Shown piece after piece: positions 49,513-57,749 of a stretch of 64,000 bases of DNA. The DNA is taken from positions 310,001 through 374,000 of the forward strand of contig NC_016940.1 of the NCBI RefSeq assembly GCF_000250635.1. Direction: 5' to 3'. The notes below the pieces were generated by a model. It had not been told where the DNA came from, did not search any database, and saw only the letters and a list, made by a program, of their open reading frames with translations. The DNA comes from Saprospira grandis str. Lewin (GTDB lineage: Bacteria > Bacteroidota > Bacteroidia > Chitinophagales > Saprospiraceae). How positions within the stretch are numbered: position 1 is the stretch's first letter; each line of letters begins with the position of its first letter. The position numbers were made by a program, and so were the translations under genes.

Positions 49513-50124
49513 TTATTTAGCAGCGGCATAACGCTTATTTACTTCCTCCCAATTGATTACATTGAAGAAAGCTTCCACATAGTCGGGACGGCGGTTTTGG
49601 TAGTTGAGGTAGTAAGCATGCTCCCAAACATCTAGTCCAAGAATAGGCGTACCTTTGCAACCTGCAGTGTCTACATCCATTAGGGGATTATCTTGGTTAG
49701 GCGTAGAGCAAACCTCTAGTTTGCCATCTTTCACGCAAAGCCAAGCCCAACCAGAACCAAAACGAGTTTTGGCCGCAGCAGCAAATTTGTCCTTGAAAGT
49801 CTCATAGTCGCCAAAAGCAGCTTTGATAGCCTCAGCTACTTCGCCTGTAGGCTCGCCACCACCATTGGGAGACATGACCGACCAGAAAAGGCTGTGGTTG
49901 TAGAATCCACCGCCATTGTTGCGAACGCCAGCGCCAGCAGCAGAAACATTAGCGAGGATGTCCTCAATGCTTTTGCCTTCTAAGTCAGTGCCTACAATAG
50001 CAGCGTTCAATTTATTTGTGTAGCCAGCATGATGCTTTCCGTGGTGGATTTCCATGGTGCGGGCGTCAATATGTGGTTCTAGTGCGTCATGCGCATAGGG
50101 CAATTTGGGCAATTCGAAAGCCAT
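49513..50124 (-). CDS. sodA: Superoxide dismutase, Mn/Fe family (Mn-type signature)
   Basis: 203 aa, no signal, cytosolic. Metal ligands: His27 in EIHHGKHH, His in FYNHSLFW, Asp and His in LDVWEHAYY. The second-sphere residues are NNGGGFYNH (Gly) and [10 protein letters not shown] (Gln on the second domain), the arrangement seen in manganese enzymes rather than FeSOD, though cambialistic use is possible. Removes superoxide. Single gene between its terminator and an AT-rich upstream region (50125-50300). Confidence 0.95.
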   Translation of the reverse strand: MAFELPKLPYAHDALEPHIDARTMEIHHGKHHAGYTNKLNAAIVGTDLEGKSIEDILANVSAAGAGVRNNGGGFYNHSLFWSVMSPNGGGEPTGEVAEAIKAAFGDYETFKDKFAAAAKTRFGSGWAWLCVKDGKLEVCSTPNQDNPLMDVDTAGCKGTPILGLDVWEHAYYLNYQNRRPDYVEAFFNVINWEEVNKRYAAAK

Positions 50125-50300
50125 AGTTTTCTTATTTTGTGGGTAAAGTAATTGAATGTTTCGGGCGCTTCGCCCTTTCTTGCGAAGCTATCATTTTTTA
50201 TACAGAATCTAAACAAGGAGCTAGATTAAAAGTTGGCCGATATGTCCTTAGCTAGATGTTAAAGGCTAAATATCGACTAATTGTCAATAAGATAAAAAAA

Positions 50301-51206
50301 TTATTTTTTTTCTATTTCCTTTTTTTCTGCTTTTAGCGCTTCTATCTCTGCCTCTAATCGGCTAATTTGGTCCTTACTTTTAGCCAGTTTCTGGGCCAGA
50401 ATATCGGCCGCCCGCCTTTTACTGATTTTTTGAGCCCTTTTTTGCTCGTAGTCCTGAAATTGCGTGGCGATCTGAGCAAAAGCCGCCTCCTTTTTTGCCG
50501 CTCGCAGGTATCGCTCATAGGCCGCCGTCTGATCAGCCAAACGACGAGCCCCATCTATGTCATTATGCTTAAATACTTGCATCAAACTCTGGTCAATCTT
50601 GGCCGATTGGGCCAATAACTCCTGCCAAATCGCCTTGGCTCCTCCCCCTATCTGCTGGGCATTTACCCAAGTTGCTAAGGCTTTTTCCGCCTCTTTGGCC
50701 TGCTCCTCCGCCAACTCATAATCCTCCTCTTGCTGCTTGAGCTGCGCCTCTAGGGCCTGCAGTTTTAATTCCTGACTTTTAAGGGTCAATAACAGCTGCT
50801 TATAACGCAAATAATTTGCCGCCAGCTTCTTAAGCGCCACCCGCTGCCCCGATAAAGAAAAACTCCTCTGGCTCTTGGTCTCCACATAATCCCCCTCTCC
50901 CTCTTCTATAAAAAAGTTGGGCAACTCACTCAAAGGATTAAGCGGCAAAATAGAAAATGATGCCCCCCAAAGATCTTGCATATTGGCCGGCAAACGCAAG
51001 GCGGTGGGCTCCAAATCTAGCCGCCTAAGCCCCCCTTTTGGCCCTTTTAGCTCTAGGCTTTTAGGCGGCTGCTCTCCACAAAAAAGGCCTGTGGGTAGGC
51101 CATTTTCAGCTCCCACAGACCAATATAAATAGCCGCTCTGCGCTGCCGCGCCCGAAGCTGCTGTCATCAAAAAGAGGCCTAGCCCCCAACTCAAAAGTCC
51201 TTTCAT
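50301..51206 (-). CDS. Exported coiled-coil protein of unknown function
   Basis: 301 aa. Signal peptide ending AASGAAAQ. Residues 25-110 form a small beta-rich domain with FCGEQPPKSLELKGPKGGLRRLDLE. From about 120 to the end it is helical and charged: two coiled coils (LLTLKSQELKLQALEAQLKQQEEDYELAEEQAKEAEKAL and KSKDQISRLEAEIEALKAEKKEIEKK). No family recognised. It ends at a run of Lys with AT-rich sequence after it. It lies 4 bp downstream of the haem-binding gene, so the two are an operon. Confidence 0.6.
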   Translation of the reverse strand: MKGLLSWGLGLFLMTAASGAAAQSGYLYWSVGAENGLPTGLFCGEQPPKSLELKGPKGGLRRLDLEPTALRLPANMQDLWGASFSILPLNPLSELPNFFIEEGEGDYVETKSQRSFSLSGQRVALKKLAANYLRYKQLLLTLKSQELKLQALEAQLKQQEEDYELAEEQAKEAEKALATWVNAQQIGGGAKAIWQELLAQSAKIDQSLMQVFKHNDIDGARRLADQTAAYERYLRAAKKEAAFAQIATQFQDYEQKRAQKISKRRAADILAQKLAKSKDQISRLEAEIEALKAEKKEIEKK

Positions 51207-51210
51207 ACGG

Positions 51211-51663
51211 TTATTTCGCTATTTGCTTAAAATAAGCAAGCAGTTCCGCCTGATCCTCCGCCGATAGTTTGGCATCCCCATGGGTCCAAGTATAAGACTT
51301 TAAAGGCATTTTCCCCTTTTCCATCTCCTCTACACATTCCTCCAATTTATGCGCCTGCTTCTTGGCCTCATAACTGCCCCAAACCGAAAAATTCAAATGC
51401 TTGCGCCCATGCTTTATATGGTTGTTGATCCACTGCCCAACCGGAACCACATAAGTGTACCAAGGATATACCGTCTTATAACTGTGACAATCATAACAGG
51501 CCGCCTCCAATAAGGCTTTCTGCTTGGCCGTCGGCTGATGAATGGCCATCAAATCCGCTTGCTCATCAAATGTAGGGTTTTCCTTTTGGATTTGGAAAAA
51601 TTGAGCCACTAAGAGCAAGGCCAAAAAGCCCCAAAGGCCCCTTTTTATCCACTTCTTTTTCAT
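51211..51663 (-). CDS. Haem-binding domain protein (Haem_bd family)
   Basis: 150 aa. N-terminal signal anchor (GLWGFLALLLVAQFF). One c-type haem site ACYDCHSY (Cys56, Cys59, His60), followed by YPWYTYVVPVGQWINNHIKHGRKHLNFS and SYTWTHGDAKLSAEDQAELLAYF. This is the Haem_bd (PF14376-type) layout of small periplasmic haem proteins in Bacteroidota, with an electron-transfer or haem-sensing role. Co-transcribed with the coiled-coil protein gene. Confidence 0.87.
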   Translation of the reverse strand: MKKKWIKRGLWGFLALLLVAQFFQIQKENPTFDEQADLMAIHQPTAKQKALLEAACYDCHSYKTVYPWYTYVVPVGQWINNHIKHGRKHLNFSVWGSYEAKKQAHKLEECVEEMEKGKMPLKSYTWTHGDAKLSAEDQAELLAYFKQIAK

Positions 51664-51761
51664 AAGTTTTAATTTAGACTGTTTCTAATTTGTGCAAATA
51701 TAGAGGTTCTTATATTTAAGAAGCCCTTAGACCACTGTTTTTTAATAAAGTTTAATGTTTA

Positions 51762-51897
51762 GGGGCCTCCGCTGCGGCTTCGCCTTGCGGCGCTACGCTG
51801 CAGGGCTCGCAGGTCTGCTCGGCCCTGCGGCCTGACGGCCTTGGTCTGCGGCTTCGCCGCCCCCTTTCGCATCGCTAGGCCTGCGGCCCTTCGGGCC
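51762..51897 (+). repeat. Modular hairpin repeat, copy 19 (type C, + sense)
   Basis: GGGGCCTCCGCTGCGGCTTCGCCTTGCGGCG, CTACGCTGCAGGG, core CTCGCAGGTCTGCTCGGCCC, slot 2 GGCCTGACGGCC, slot 3 CGGCTTCGCCG, CCCCCTTTCGCATCGCTAGGCC, GGCCCTTCGGGCC. It begins a 940-bp gene-free region. Confidence 0.87.
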
Positions 51898-51912
51898 TGT
51901 AGGATGTATTTT

Positions 51913-51933
51913 GCCTAGGGGCTTGTCCCTAGC
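51913..51933 (+). repeat. CCTAGG palindrome, solo copy with one minisatellite unit
   Basis: GCCTAGGGGCTTGTCCCTAGC followed by GATGGTTGGC and one unit of the 21-bp array found at 52175 (CTAACTAGTTTACTTCCAGA), then TCTGTTTAAAATTTTGTG leading into the next element. Confidence 0.8.
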
Positions 51934-51997
51934 GATGGTTGGCCTAACTAGTTTACTTCCAGAGTCTGTTTAAAATTTTGTGTTTCTCCTTTTTGCT

Positions 51998-52163
51998 GCC
52001 TAGGGACAAGCCCCTAGGCTAGCTTTTTCAAACAGCCCTCTAAAGAGGGCCTTTGGATCATCTCTTCTCTGCTACAACTACTGAGCAAGACCTTATACAT
52101 CAGCAGTTGAGGCCCTTGTCAGAGCTGACTCCATTGGATTAGCCTAGGGGCTTGTCCCTAGGC
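51998..52163 (+). repeat. 160-bp palindrome-bounded element, copy 2
   Basis: Bounded by GCCTAGGGACAAGCCCCTAGGC (51998-52019) and GCCTAGGGGCTTGTCCCTAGGC (52142-52163), exact reverse complements. The interior has GCCCTCTAAAGAGGGC, TTTGGATCA and GAGCTGACTCCATT...ATTAGCC in the same order as copy 1. No open frame. Confidence 0.85.
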
Positions 52164-52174
52164 AACTATTGGCA

Positions 52175-52489
52175 TAACTAGTTTACCGCCAAACCTAACT
52201 AGTTTACCTCCAGACCTAACTAGTTTACTTCCAGACATAACTAGTTTACCGCCTGACCTAACTAGTTTACTTCCAGACATAACTAGTTTACTTCCAGACC
52301 TAACTAGTTTACCTCCTGACCTAACTAGTTTACCTCCAGACATAACTAGTTTACCTCCAAACCTAACTAGTTTACTTCCAGACCTAACTAGTTTACCGCC
52401 AGACCTAACTAGTTTACCTCCTGACCTAACTAGTTTACCGCCAGACCTAACTAGTTTACCTCCTGACCTAACTAGTTTACTTCCAGACA
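52175..52489. repeat. 21-bp minisatellite, fifteen copies
   Basis: Unit TAACTAGTTTAC(C/T)(T/G)CC(A/T)GAC(C/A), each with the 8-bp palindrome AACTAGTT; four bases vary. It starts 11 bp after the last CCTAGG palindrome. Both strands are open in phase with the unit (minus: 7-residue KLVRSGG-type repeats), but no start, signal or domain supports coding. 52490-52559 shows nothing. Confidence 0.9.
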
Positions 52490-52559
52490 TAACTTTTGCC
52501 TTTTTTCATTTTGTTACGTTTTTTCAGTTTTTAACAAAACCCTAACATGTGGACTTAAA

Positions 52560-52591
52560 AAAAGGCGAAAAACCTAAGTTTTTCGCCTTTT
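52560..52591 (-). terminator. Terminator of the gene ending at 52610
   Basis: AAAAGGCGAAAAAC pairs perfectly with GTTTTTCGCCTTTT across CTAA; seven T follow on the minus strand. Confidence 0.82.
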
Positions 52592-52609
52592 GGCTAGCTA
52601 CAATAGCTC

Positions 52610-53269
52610 TTAAAAGCCATCCCAGCCCAAGCGGATGCCCAATTGGGCCAGCAGGGCATCTCTTTGGCCCCAACCAAACTTGATAAAGGTTTGTAGAGAA
52701 AAGCTATCTACTGTGCTGCCTCGACAAAGCTCGACGATATGCAGCCATTTGGCATTACTGCCATTGACATTATGGCCCAAATACACCCATTCTTGTCCGT
52801 AGCCCAAGCTCAAAAAGCTCTTAAAGGGCGTTCTGCGGTTTTGTTTATAAGAAGAATCGAGTAGCCAATGCCCTTTTAGCATAAGAGGAGCCGCCAAAGT
52901 AGAGCGGATTTTATTTTTCTTCGGTCCAATGTCTAGACTAAAGGGATAATAACTCAGTCCCCCCTCCAAAGAAAAGAGAAAGCTTTTTCGGTTGCCTGCC
53001 CAGACGCTCATGTGTAGGCCAGGCAAAACATTGAGTACCTGCCCAATACTTTGGGGTTGGGGGCTAATCGCTTCTTGCCGTTGTTGGTCCCAGCGATAGG
53101 CACTAAACTCTAGTAAAATACTTTGTCCCCAGCCCCAAGCCCTAGGTGCCTCGCCCTCTGGCCAAAGGCTACTACTATAGGTTTTTTTTAGGGCCAAGCT
53201 ATCGCTTTGGGCCAAAAGTGGGGCAGAAAAAAGGGCAAAAAAAGAAAAGAAGAGGAGGAAATATTTCAT
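52610..53269 (-). CDS. Probable outer-membrane beta-barrel protein
   Basis: 219 aa. Signal peptide MKYFLLFFSFFALFSAPLLAQ. Strand-like alternation: SILLEFSAYRWD, FLFSLEGGLSYYPFSLDIG, LAAPLMLKGHWLLDS, KSFLSLGYGQEWVYLG, TFIKFGWGQRDALLAQLGIRLGWDGF. GLHMSVWAGNRKSFLFSLEGGLSYYP resembles porin-family barrels of Bacteroidota. No specific family. Confidence 0.6.
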   Translation of the reverse strand: MKYFLLFFSFFALFSAPLLAQSDSLALKKTYSSSLWPEGEAPRAWGWGQSILLEFSAYRWDQQRQEAISPQPQSIGQVLNVLPGLHMSVWAGNRKSFLFSLEGGLSYYPFSLDIGPKKNKIRSTLAAPLMLKGHWLLDSSYKQNRRTPFKSFLSLGYGQEWVYLGHNVNGSNAKWLHIVELCRGSTVDSFSLQTFIKFGWGQRDALLAQLGIRLGWDGF

Positions 53270-53370
53270 AGTTGCTAAAGCGATTTAAGGGGCAAAAAAA
53301 GGGGCGGCCCATGGCCGCCCCAATTTACACTTTATTCTAGGAAAGGCCCAATATTTTAGGGCCTTGGCTG

Positions 53371-53557
53371 GGCGGCGCAGCCGCCTATTGGGCAGGGGCT
53401 GGCCCCTGCCCTCTTCGGCTATCGCGAAGCGATGCCTTTTTTGGCTGAGGGATAGTAGCTGGTGGCCGAAGGCCAGACCAAAGCCCGCAGGGCTGCAGGG
53501 CCGAGCGAAGAGCGAGCCAGCGCATAGCCCGACCCAGCCGCAGGCTGGGGCAGCCCC
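53371..53557 (-). repeat. Modular hairpin repeat, copy 20 (type A, extended, - sense)
   Basis: From the right: GGGGCTGCCCC, slot 1 AGCCTGCGGCT, GGGTCGGGC, TATGCGCTGG, core variant CTCGCTCTTCGCTCGGCCC, slot 2 AGCCCTGCGGGCT, slot 3 GGCCTTCGGCC, ACCAGCTACTATCCCTCAGCC. Three further stems follow: GGCATCGCTTCGCGATAGCC (imperfect), GGGCAGGGGCCAGCCCCTGCCC and GGCGGCTGCGCCGCC. It fills the 302-bp gap from 53270 to 53571. Confidence 0.88.
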
Positions 53558-53571
53558 AAATCCTCCTCCCC

Positions 53572-56500
53572 TTATTTATTCCGCTTAAAGGGATTTTTAT
53601 TGCCAAAGGGATTTTTCAACTTATCCTGAAGAATCTTGTCGGCTGCTTCTTTGGCCGCCGTCTCAATGCTATCTCGGATGCGTTTGGCCTCTTCGGAAGA
53701 GGCGGCCTGAGCCGCCAAGCGCTCGGCCTCTTTACGGGCACGCTCCTTAGCTTCCTCGGCTAGGCGTTCGGCCTCTTTGCGGGCGCGTTCTTCGGCTTCG
53801 GCTTTGAGGCGTTCGGCCTCGGCTTTTACTTTTTCCTCGGCCTCGGCCTTGAGTTTTTCGGCCTCTTCTTTTAGGTTGTCCTTAACTTGGTCCCCCATAG
53901 ATTCGCCAGATTTGCCCTCGGCACCAAGGACCTTGGGACTAAATTTGGGGTTGCTCAAATTGCCCGTAATATCTACAGCAAAGTTGATAAATGCGGCCTC
54001 TTCTACCTTGATGCCCAGCTTGCTAGCCTGACTAGCGAGGAGATTGCCAGCGGCTTGGGTGGCCCCGCCAATTGCCGAATTATCGATCATGGCTTTAGGG
54101 ACCCGCATCTTGAGGTCGTAGTCCATCGTTTGGTCCAAACCATGGGCCCCACCAAAGGTCATATCAATTCCCTTTTGGGTAAAGGCAAAAGGCTCTACCA
54201 TCAGTTTTCCATCCTTAATTTTAAAGAAGTTGCGGGTATTTTGAATCTCGATATTCTCCAAAGCCTTGATGCCCAATTTCTGGCTCAGGCCCTTGAGGGG
54301 GGTGCTGCCTTTAAGGACCGCATCAAAGGTTTCTAGCAAACCCTCAGAGTTGAGGCTGGCCATATCGGGATACAAATTGGGCTCTAGAATCCCGTTGAGG
54401 CTAAATTTAGAGTTAAACTTGCCCAACATGCTCTTCATGATGGGCGCAAAAGTGGCCACTAGAGGCACTCCCTCGGCAATTTTGGCAAAATCGAGTTGGG
54501 CCACATCATAGGCAAAGTTGAACTTGGGCGCTTTGGGGTCTTGGCTGTTGTATTCTCCGTTTAGGACAATGCTTCCGCCAAAGGCATTACAGCTCAAATT
54601 GGTCATTTCTACCTTCTCTTCATAGATGCGGAGGTCGCCCGCCACATTATCCAATTGATAGACATCATAGATAAACTTTTTGAAGCGGGCCTTCATGTGA
54701 AAATCAATATTGGCCGGGACCAAAATGGGTTCAAAGGCTGTTTCTGCGGTGCTAGGATCGGCTGGAGCGGGAGCCGCTTCGGGCTCTGTGGCGCTGCCGT
54801 CCTCTGTCATGAACTGATTGACATTCATGTAATTAGAGTAGATATTTAGTTCCCCTTTGAGCAACTCATTTTTAAAGAGATAGCCAAAAACATTATCGAG
54901 CTGGCCATCGGCTTTGATATCTACTTTATTGATAAGCAGCTCAAAGTTGCTCATTTTGGCTCGGCTGGGCGAGAATTTGCCCACGGCCTTCATATTTTTC
55001 ATTTCATAGACATCATAAACCATTTTATCGCAGCTAAAATCTGCGGCAAAATCCCAGCGATCAAAGAGTTCATCCTGATTGATGGCCGTAGTGGTATCGG
55101 TCATATCGGTAGCGGCCATTTCCTCCTCGGAGGTAGTGCTGGTATCGCCCATTAGCTCATTAAGATCAAGCAGACGAGAAGTCACTTTGAGCTTTCCGGT
55201 CATAATTTTATCGCCAGAAAAATAAGTGAGTAGGTTGTCTAATTTTCCTTGGGCCTGAACATCACTTTTGCCCATTGTCAGGTCAAAGGCTTGGAGGTCC
55301 ACATCATTGGGGCTAAAGAGCATCAGCATCTTTTTGATGCGGATATCGGGCATGCCTTCCATCAGGTAAATCATATTTTCGATGCCTAATTTTCCTTGCA
55401 TATCGACCTTCTCATATTTTTGTTCGGTCACATAAGACATGCGGGTATTGGCCTTAAGTTGGGCCTCGATGAGGCCGGCCATGCTGCTGCCTTCCATGGG
55501 AAAAGCCTTAGAGAGTTCGGCCAGATTGATTTTGCCTTCTACTGCGCTCTTAATATCGGGGTCGCTCATAGGCGTTTTGAGGAAAAGCGAGGCGGAAAAG
55601 GGATTTTGGCCCAATTTGAAGGCGAATTGCTTCAAGTCTACGGTCAATTTATCCAAATCTGAAGAAGGGCTATTGATTTTGAGGTCTACGCCAATATCGC
55701 TCACGCCCATGGGCAAATCGGGATATTGAAAGGTCCCATTAGCGGCTTTTAGGGCCATATTAAAGGCGGGATAACTCTTTTCGTTGAAAGTACCGTTTAC
55801 CGCTCCGCTCAGACTAAAATCGCCAGAAGTTTTTACGCTTTCAAAACCCTCGATATAGGCGGCGGGCACCATAGAGAGTAGGCTTGCAAAATTATTATTG
55901 GGAGCCGAAAACTTAAGTTCCTTAAAAATAATATCGTCGCCTTTCATGAGTACGGCCCCTTCTGCGCCCAACTTTAGGGCATTAAGTTGAAGTTGGTTAT
56001 CGAGTAGCGTAAAGCTCATTTCGTCTTCCTTCATGCCCACGCCAATATTGATTTCGGCATCAACCACCGCTTTATTGAGGTAGCTCACCCCATCATAATT
56101 GAGTTGGAGCGACTGCATTTGGGTGCTGGTATAAAAATCAAATTGTTCTAGGCTCATATCGCCAGAACCCTTATGATTAAGGCCTTTGATTTGCAAAAAG
56201 GCGGCATTGGGGGCATCATCATAAGTCATTTCGCCCTCAATAATTTGGTAAGAGCGGAGCGCAAACTGAAAATCGCTGCTTTCGCTACTGCTCGTTTCTT
56301 CTTCGGCGGTGGCGCTGCTATCCGTTTTCATGATATCATAATTGGCCTTTCCGTTTTTGAGGACCTTCACATAGAACTTGGGTTCTTCAAAAACCAAGGA
56401 GTTCACGGCATAATTGCCCGAAATCACTTGGAAGAGGTTGAGGCGCAGGCTAATGCGTTTGACATCGGCTAGTTTGAGGCCATCAAATTCCTCTTGGCCC

Positions 56501-56727
56501 GTCACTTTGAGGCCCTTAAGATCAAAGGCAAAATTGGGAAAGGTCCAGAGGAGAGAAAGCTCGGTCCCTTCAAAATCTAGGGTCGCATTGAGTTGTTCAT
56601 TGGCTGCTTCCTTGACCAATTTTTCGATATCCTCTTTAAAAATCATGGGCAGCGTAATGGCTGCAACTACAAAGATGACGAGAAAGCTAAGCAATCCAAT
56701 CAGAGAATACTTTATCCATTTTTTCAT
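53572..56727 (-). CDS. AsmA-family protein
   Basis: 1051 aa. N-terminal transmembrane anchor (SLIGLLSFLVIFVVAAITLPMIF) and then the AsmA N-terminal pattern (NATLDFEGTELSLLWTFPNFAFDLKGLKV, ISLRLNLFQVISGNYAVNSLVFEEPKFYV). A long repetitive beta-groove body leads to the C-terminal AsmA_2-like region (GSTPLKGLSQKLGIKALENIEIQNTRNFFKIKDG...GGAHGLDQTMDYDLKMRVPK). AsmA-like proteins are bridge-like lipid carriers in the envelope. Unusual: residues about 950-1020 are a charged KAEAE/ARKEAERL coiled-coil tail ending KNPFGNKNPFKRNK. Confidence 0.88.
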   Translation of the reverse strand: MKKWIKYSLIGLLSFLVIFVVAAITLPMIFKEDIEKLVKEAANEQLNATLDFEGTELSLLWTFPNFAFDLKGLKVTGQEEFDGLKLADVKRISLRLNLFQVISGNYAVNSLVFEEPKFYVKVLKNGKANYDIMKTDSSATAEEETSSSESSDFQFALRSYQIIEGEMTYDDAPNAAFLQIKGLNHKGSGDMSLEQFDFYTSTQMQSLQLNYDGVSYLNKAVVDAEINIGVGMKEDEMSFTLLDNQLQLNALKLGAEGAVLMKGDDIIFKELKFSAPNNNFASLLSMVPAAYIEGFESVKTSGDFSLSGAVNGTFNEKSYPAFNMALKAANGTFQYPDLPMGVSDIGVDLKINSPSSDLDKLTVDLKQFAFKLGQNPFSASLFLKTPMSDPDIKSAVEGKINLAELSKAFPMEGSSMAGLIEAQLKANTRMSYVTEQKYEKVDMQGKLGIENMIYLMEGMPDIRIKKMLMLFSPNDVDLQAFDLTMGKSDVQAQGKLDNLLTYFSGDKIMTGKLKVTSRLLDLNELMGDTSTTSEEEMAATDMTDTTTAINQDELFDRWDFAADFSCDKMVYDVYEMKNMKAVGKFSPSRAKMSNFELLINKVDIKADGQLDNVFGYLFKNELLKGELNIYSNYMNVNQFMTEDGSATEPEAAPAPADPSTAETAFEPILVPANIDFHMKARFKKFIYDVYQLDNVAGDLRIYEEKVEMTNLSCNAFGGSIVLNGEYNSQDPKAPKFNFAYDVAQLDFAKIAEGVPLVATFAPIMKSMLGKFNSKFSLNGILEPNLYPDMASLNSEGLLETFDAVLKGSTPLKGLSQKLGIKALENIEIQNTRNFFKIKDGKLMVEPFAFTQKGIDMTFGGAHGLDQTMDYDLKMRVPKAMIDNSAIGGATQAAGNLLASQASKLGIKVEEAAFINFAVDITGNLSNPKFSPKVLGAEGKSGESMGDQVKDNLKEEAEKLKAEAEEKVKAEAERLKAEAEERARKEAERLAEEAKERARKEAERLAAQAASSEEAKRIRDSIETAAKEAADKILQDKLKNPFGNKNPFKRNK

Positions 56728-56794
56728 ACAGTGAGTTTTTTTTTAAAGGTAAAAATTAGGATCTAAAGCAGGGGCTTTAAATTCATTTTTTTTT

Positions 56795-56967
56795 GGGGCT
56801 GCCCCTTCGCTGCGCTCGGGTCGGGCTGTGCCGCAGCTCGCAGGTTTGCTCGGCCCTGCAGGCTTTTTCGCTTTGCTTCAAAAGCCTTGGGTCTGCCGCC
56901 TTTGGCGGCCCTGCTATCCATCCCTCAGCCGGTCGTCGCTTCGCTCCTCGGCGGCGGCTTCGCCGCC
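56795..56967 (+). repeat. Modular hairpin repeat, copy 21 (type A, + sense)
   Basis: GGGGCTGCCCC, slot 1 TTCGCTGCGCTCGGG, TCGGGCTGTGC, core CTCGCAGGTTTGCTCGGCCC, slot 2 AGGCTTTTTCGC...TTCAAAAGCCT, GGTCTG-CCGCCTTTGGCGG, CCTGCTATCCATCCCTCAGCC, GGTCGTCGCTTCGCTCCTCGG and GGCGGCTTCGCCGCC. It faces copy 22 across 96 bp with no gene between. Confidence 0.9.
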
Positions 56968-57063
56968 TTATTTGGACCAAAAAATGCGGGTCGTTGGGTT
57001 TCATTTGAGCTAGAAAGCTTGTCTGCCTGCTATTTTTTTCTGTACTTTGCCAAGGGTCAGTTT

Positions 57064-57196
57064 GGCCCAGCGCTGCGCAGCCGTGGCCCGCAGGGCCAGA
57101 CCCAGCGGGCGAAGCCCGCGCAGGGCCGAGCAGACCTGCGAGCGGCGCAGCATAGCGGCGGCCGACCTAGCCAAAGGCTAGCCGGCCGCGGGCCCC
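57064..57196 (-). repeat. Modular hairpin repeat, copy 22 (type B, - sense)
   Basis: Minus strand: GGGGCCCGCGGCCGGC, TAGCCTTTGGCTA, GGCCGCCGCTATGCTGCGCCG, core CTCGCAGGTCTGCTCGGCCC, slot 2 GCGGGCTTCGCCCGC, GGTCTG-GGCCCTGCGGGCC, ACGGCTGCGCAGCGCTGGGCC. It ends 16 bp before the DUF4296 start codon and probably lies in that gene's leader. Confidence 0.9.
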
Positions 57197-57212
57197 AAAA
57201 ACAAAAAATAAG

Positions 57213-57641
57213 ATGTTTAAAGTCCTTATCTATAGTAGTTGTTTGTTTCTTTTGTTGGCTTGTTATCGGCCATTAGAGACCGAGACGCCCATTTTGGGAG
57301 AGCAAGAAATCATTCCTTTTTTGGTGGACCTTCATTTGGCGGAGGCCAAGCTAGCGGAATATAATAGTTTGACTATTTTGGCCAAAGATAGTTTAGCGGC
57401 TGAGCAATATGCCACTCTCTTTCAGATTCACCAGATTTCCCCCACTGATTTTCAGCAAAGCATGCAGGCCTATATGGGCAATCCCGAGGCGTTGCAGCAG
57501 CTCTATGAAAAAGTAGTAGAGGCCCTATTGGCGCATGAGTTGAAACATAGTGAACGGACTAAGAAAGGTAAAAAAAGCTCGGCGACAGAAGCCATAAAAC
57601 GAATAGAGCAAGTTCGGGACAGCAGTAAAAAAGAAAACTAA
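57213..57641 (+). CDS. DUF4296 lipoprotein
   Basis: 142 aa. Lipobox LLAC (Cys17). GEQEIIPFLVDLHLAEAKLAEYNSL...EQYATLFQIHQISPTDFQQSMQAYMGNPEALQQLYEKVVEAL is the DUF4296 pattern: a helix pair starting '(I/V)xxxLxDLHLAEA', 'YxxIFxxHxIsxxxFxxSxxYY'. The C-terminal 30 residues are Lys/Ser/Glu-rich. Members are lipoproteins of unknown role in Bacteroidota. A 100-bp gap separates it from the next gene. Confidence 0.82.
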   Translation: MFKVLIYSSCLFLLLACYRPLETETPILGEQEIIPFLVDLHLAEAKLAEYNSLTILAKDSLAAEQYATLFQIHQISPTDFQQSMQAYMGNPEALQQLYEKVVEALLAHELKHSERTKKGKKSSATEAIKRIEQVRDSSKKEN

Positions 57642-57716
57642 GGGGGCTTAAACTCTTTTTGGGGCTGGGCTGTTAAGATATTGTCTAAATAAACAGCCAA
57701 ATTCAGAAAAAAGCCT

Positions 57717-57724
57717 TAGCTTTG
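57717..57724 (+). promoter_or_regulatory. Possible -7 element of the IscA-like gene
   Basis: TAGCTTTG matches TAnnTTTG, 25 bp before ATG 57750. The expected -33 box is not evident. Confidence 0.4.
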
Positions 57725-57749
57725 TTGGCTATAAACTACATTGAATTCT

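Noticed and set aside
17737-52489. Possible CRISPR arrays at the two tandem repeat regions
   Set aside because: The repeats are head to tail with no spacers, and no cas gene is in the window.
52158-52490. 110-residue open frame of KLVRSGG repeats
   Set aside because: It comes from a 21-bp tandem array open on both strands; no start region or codon pattern supports translation.
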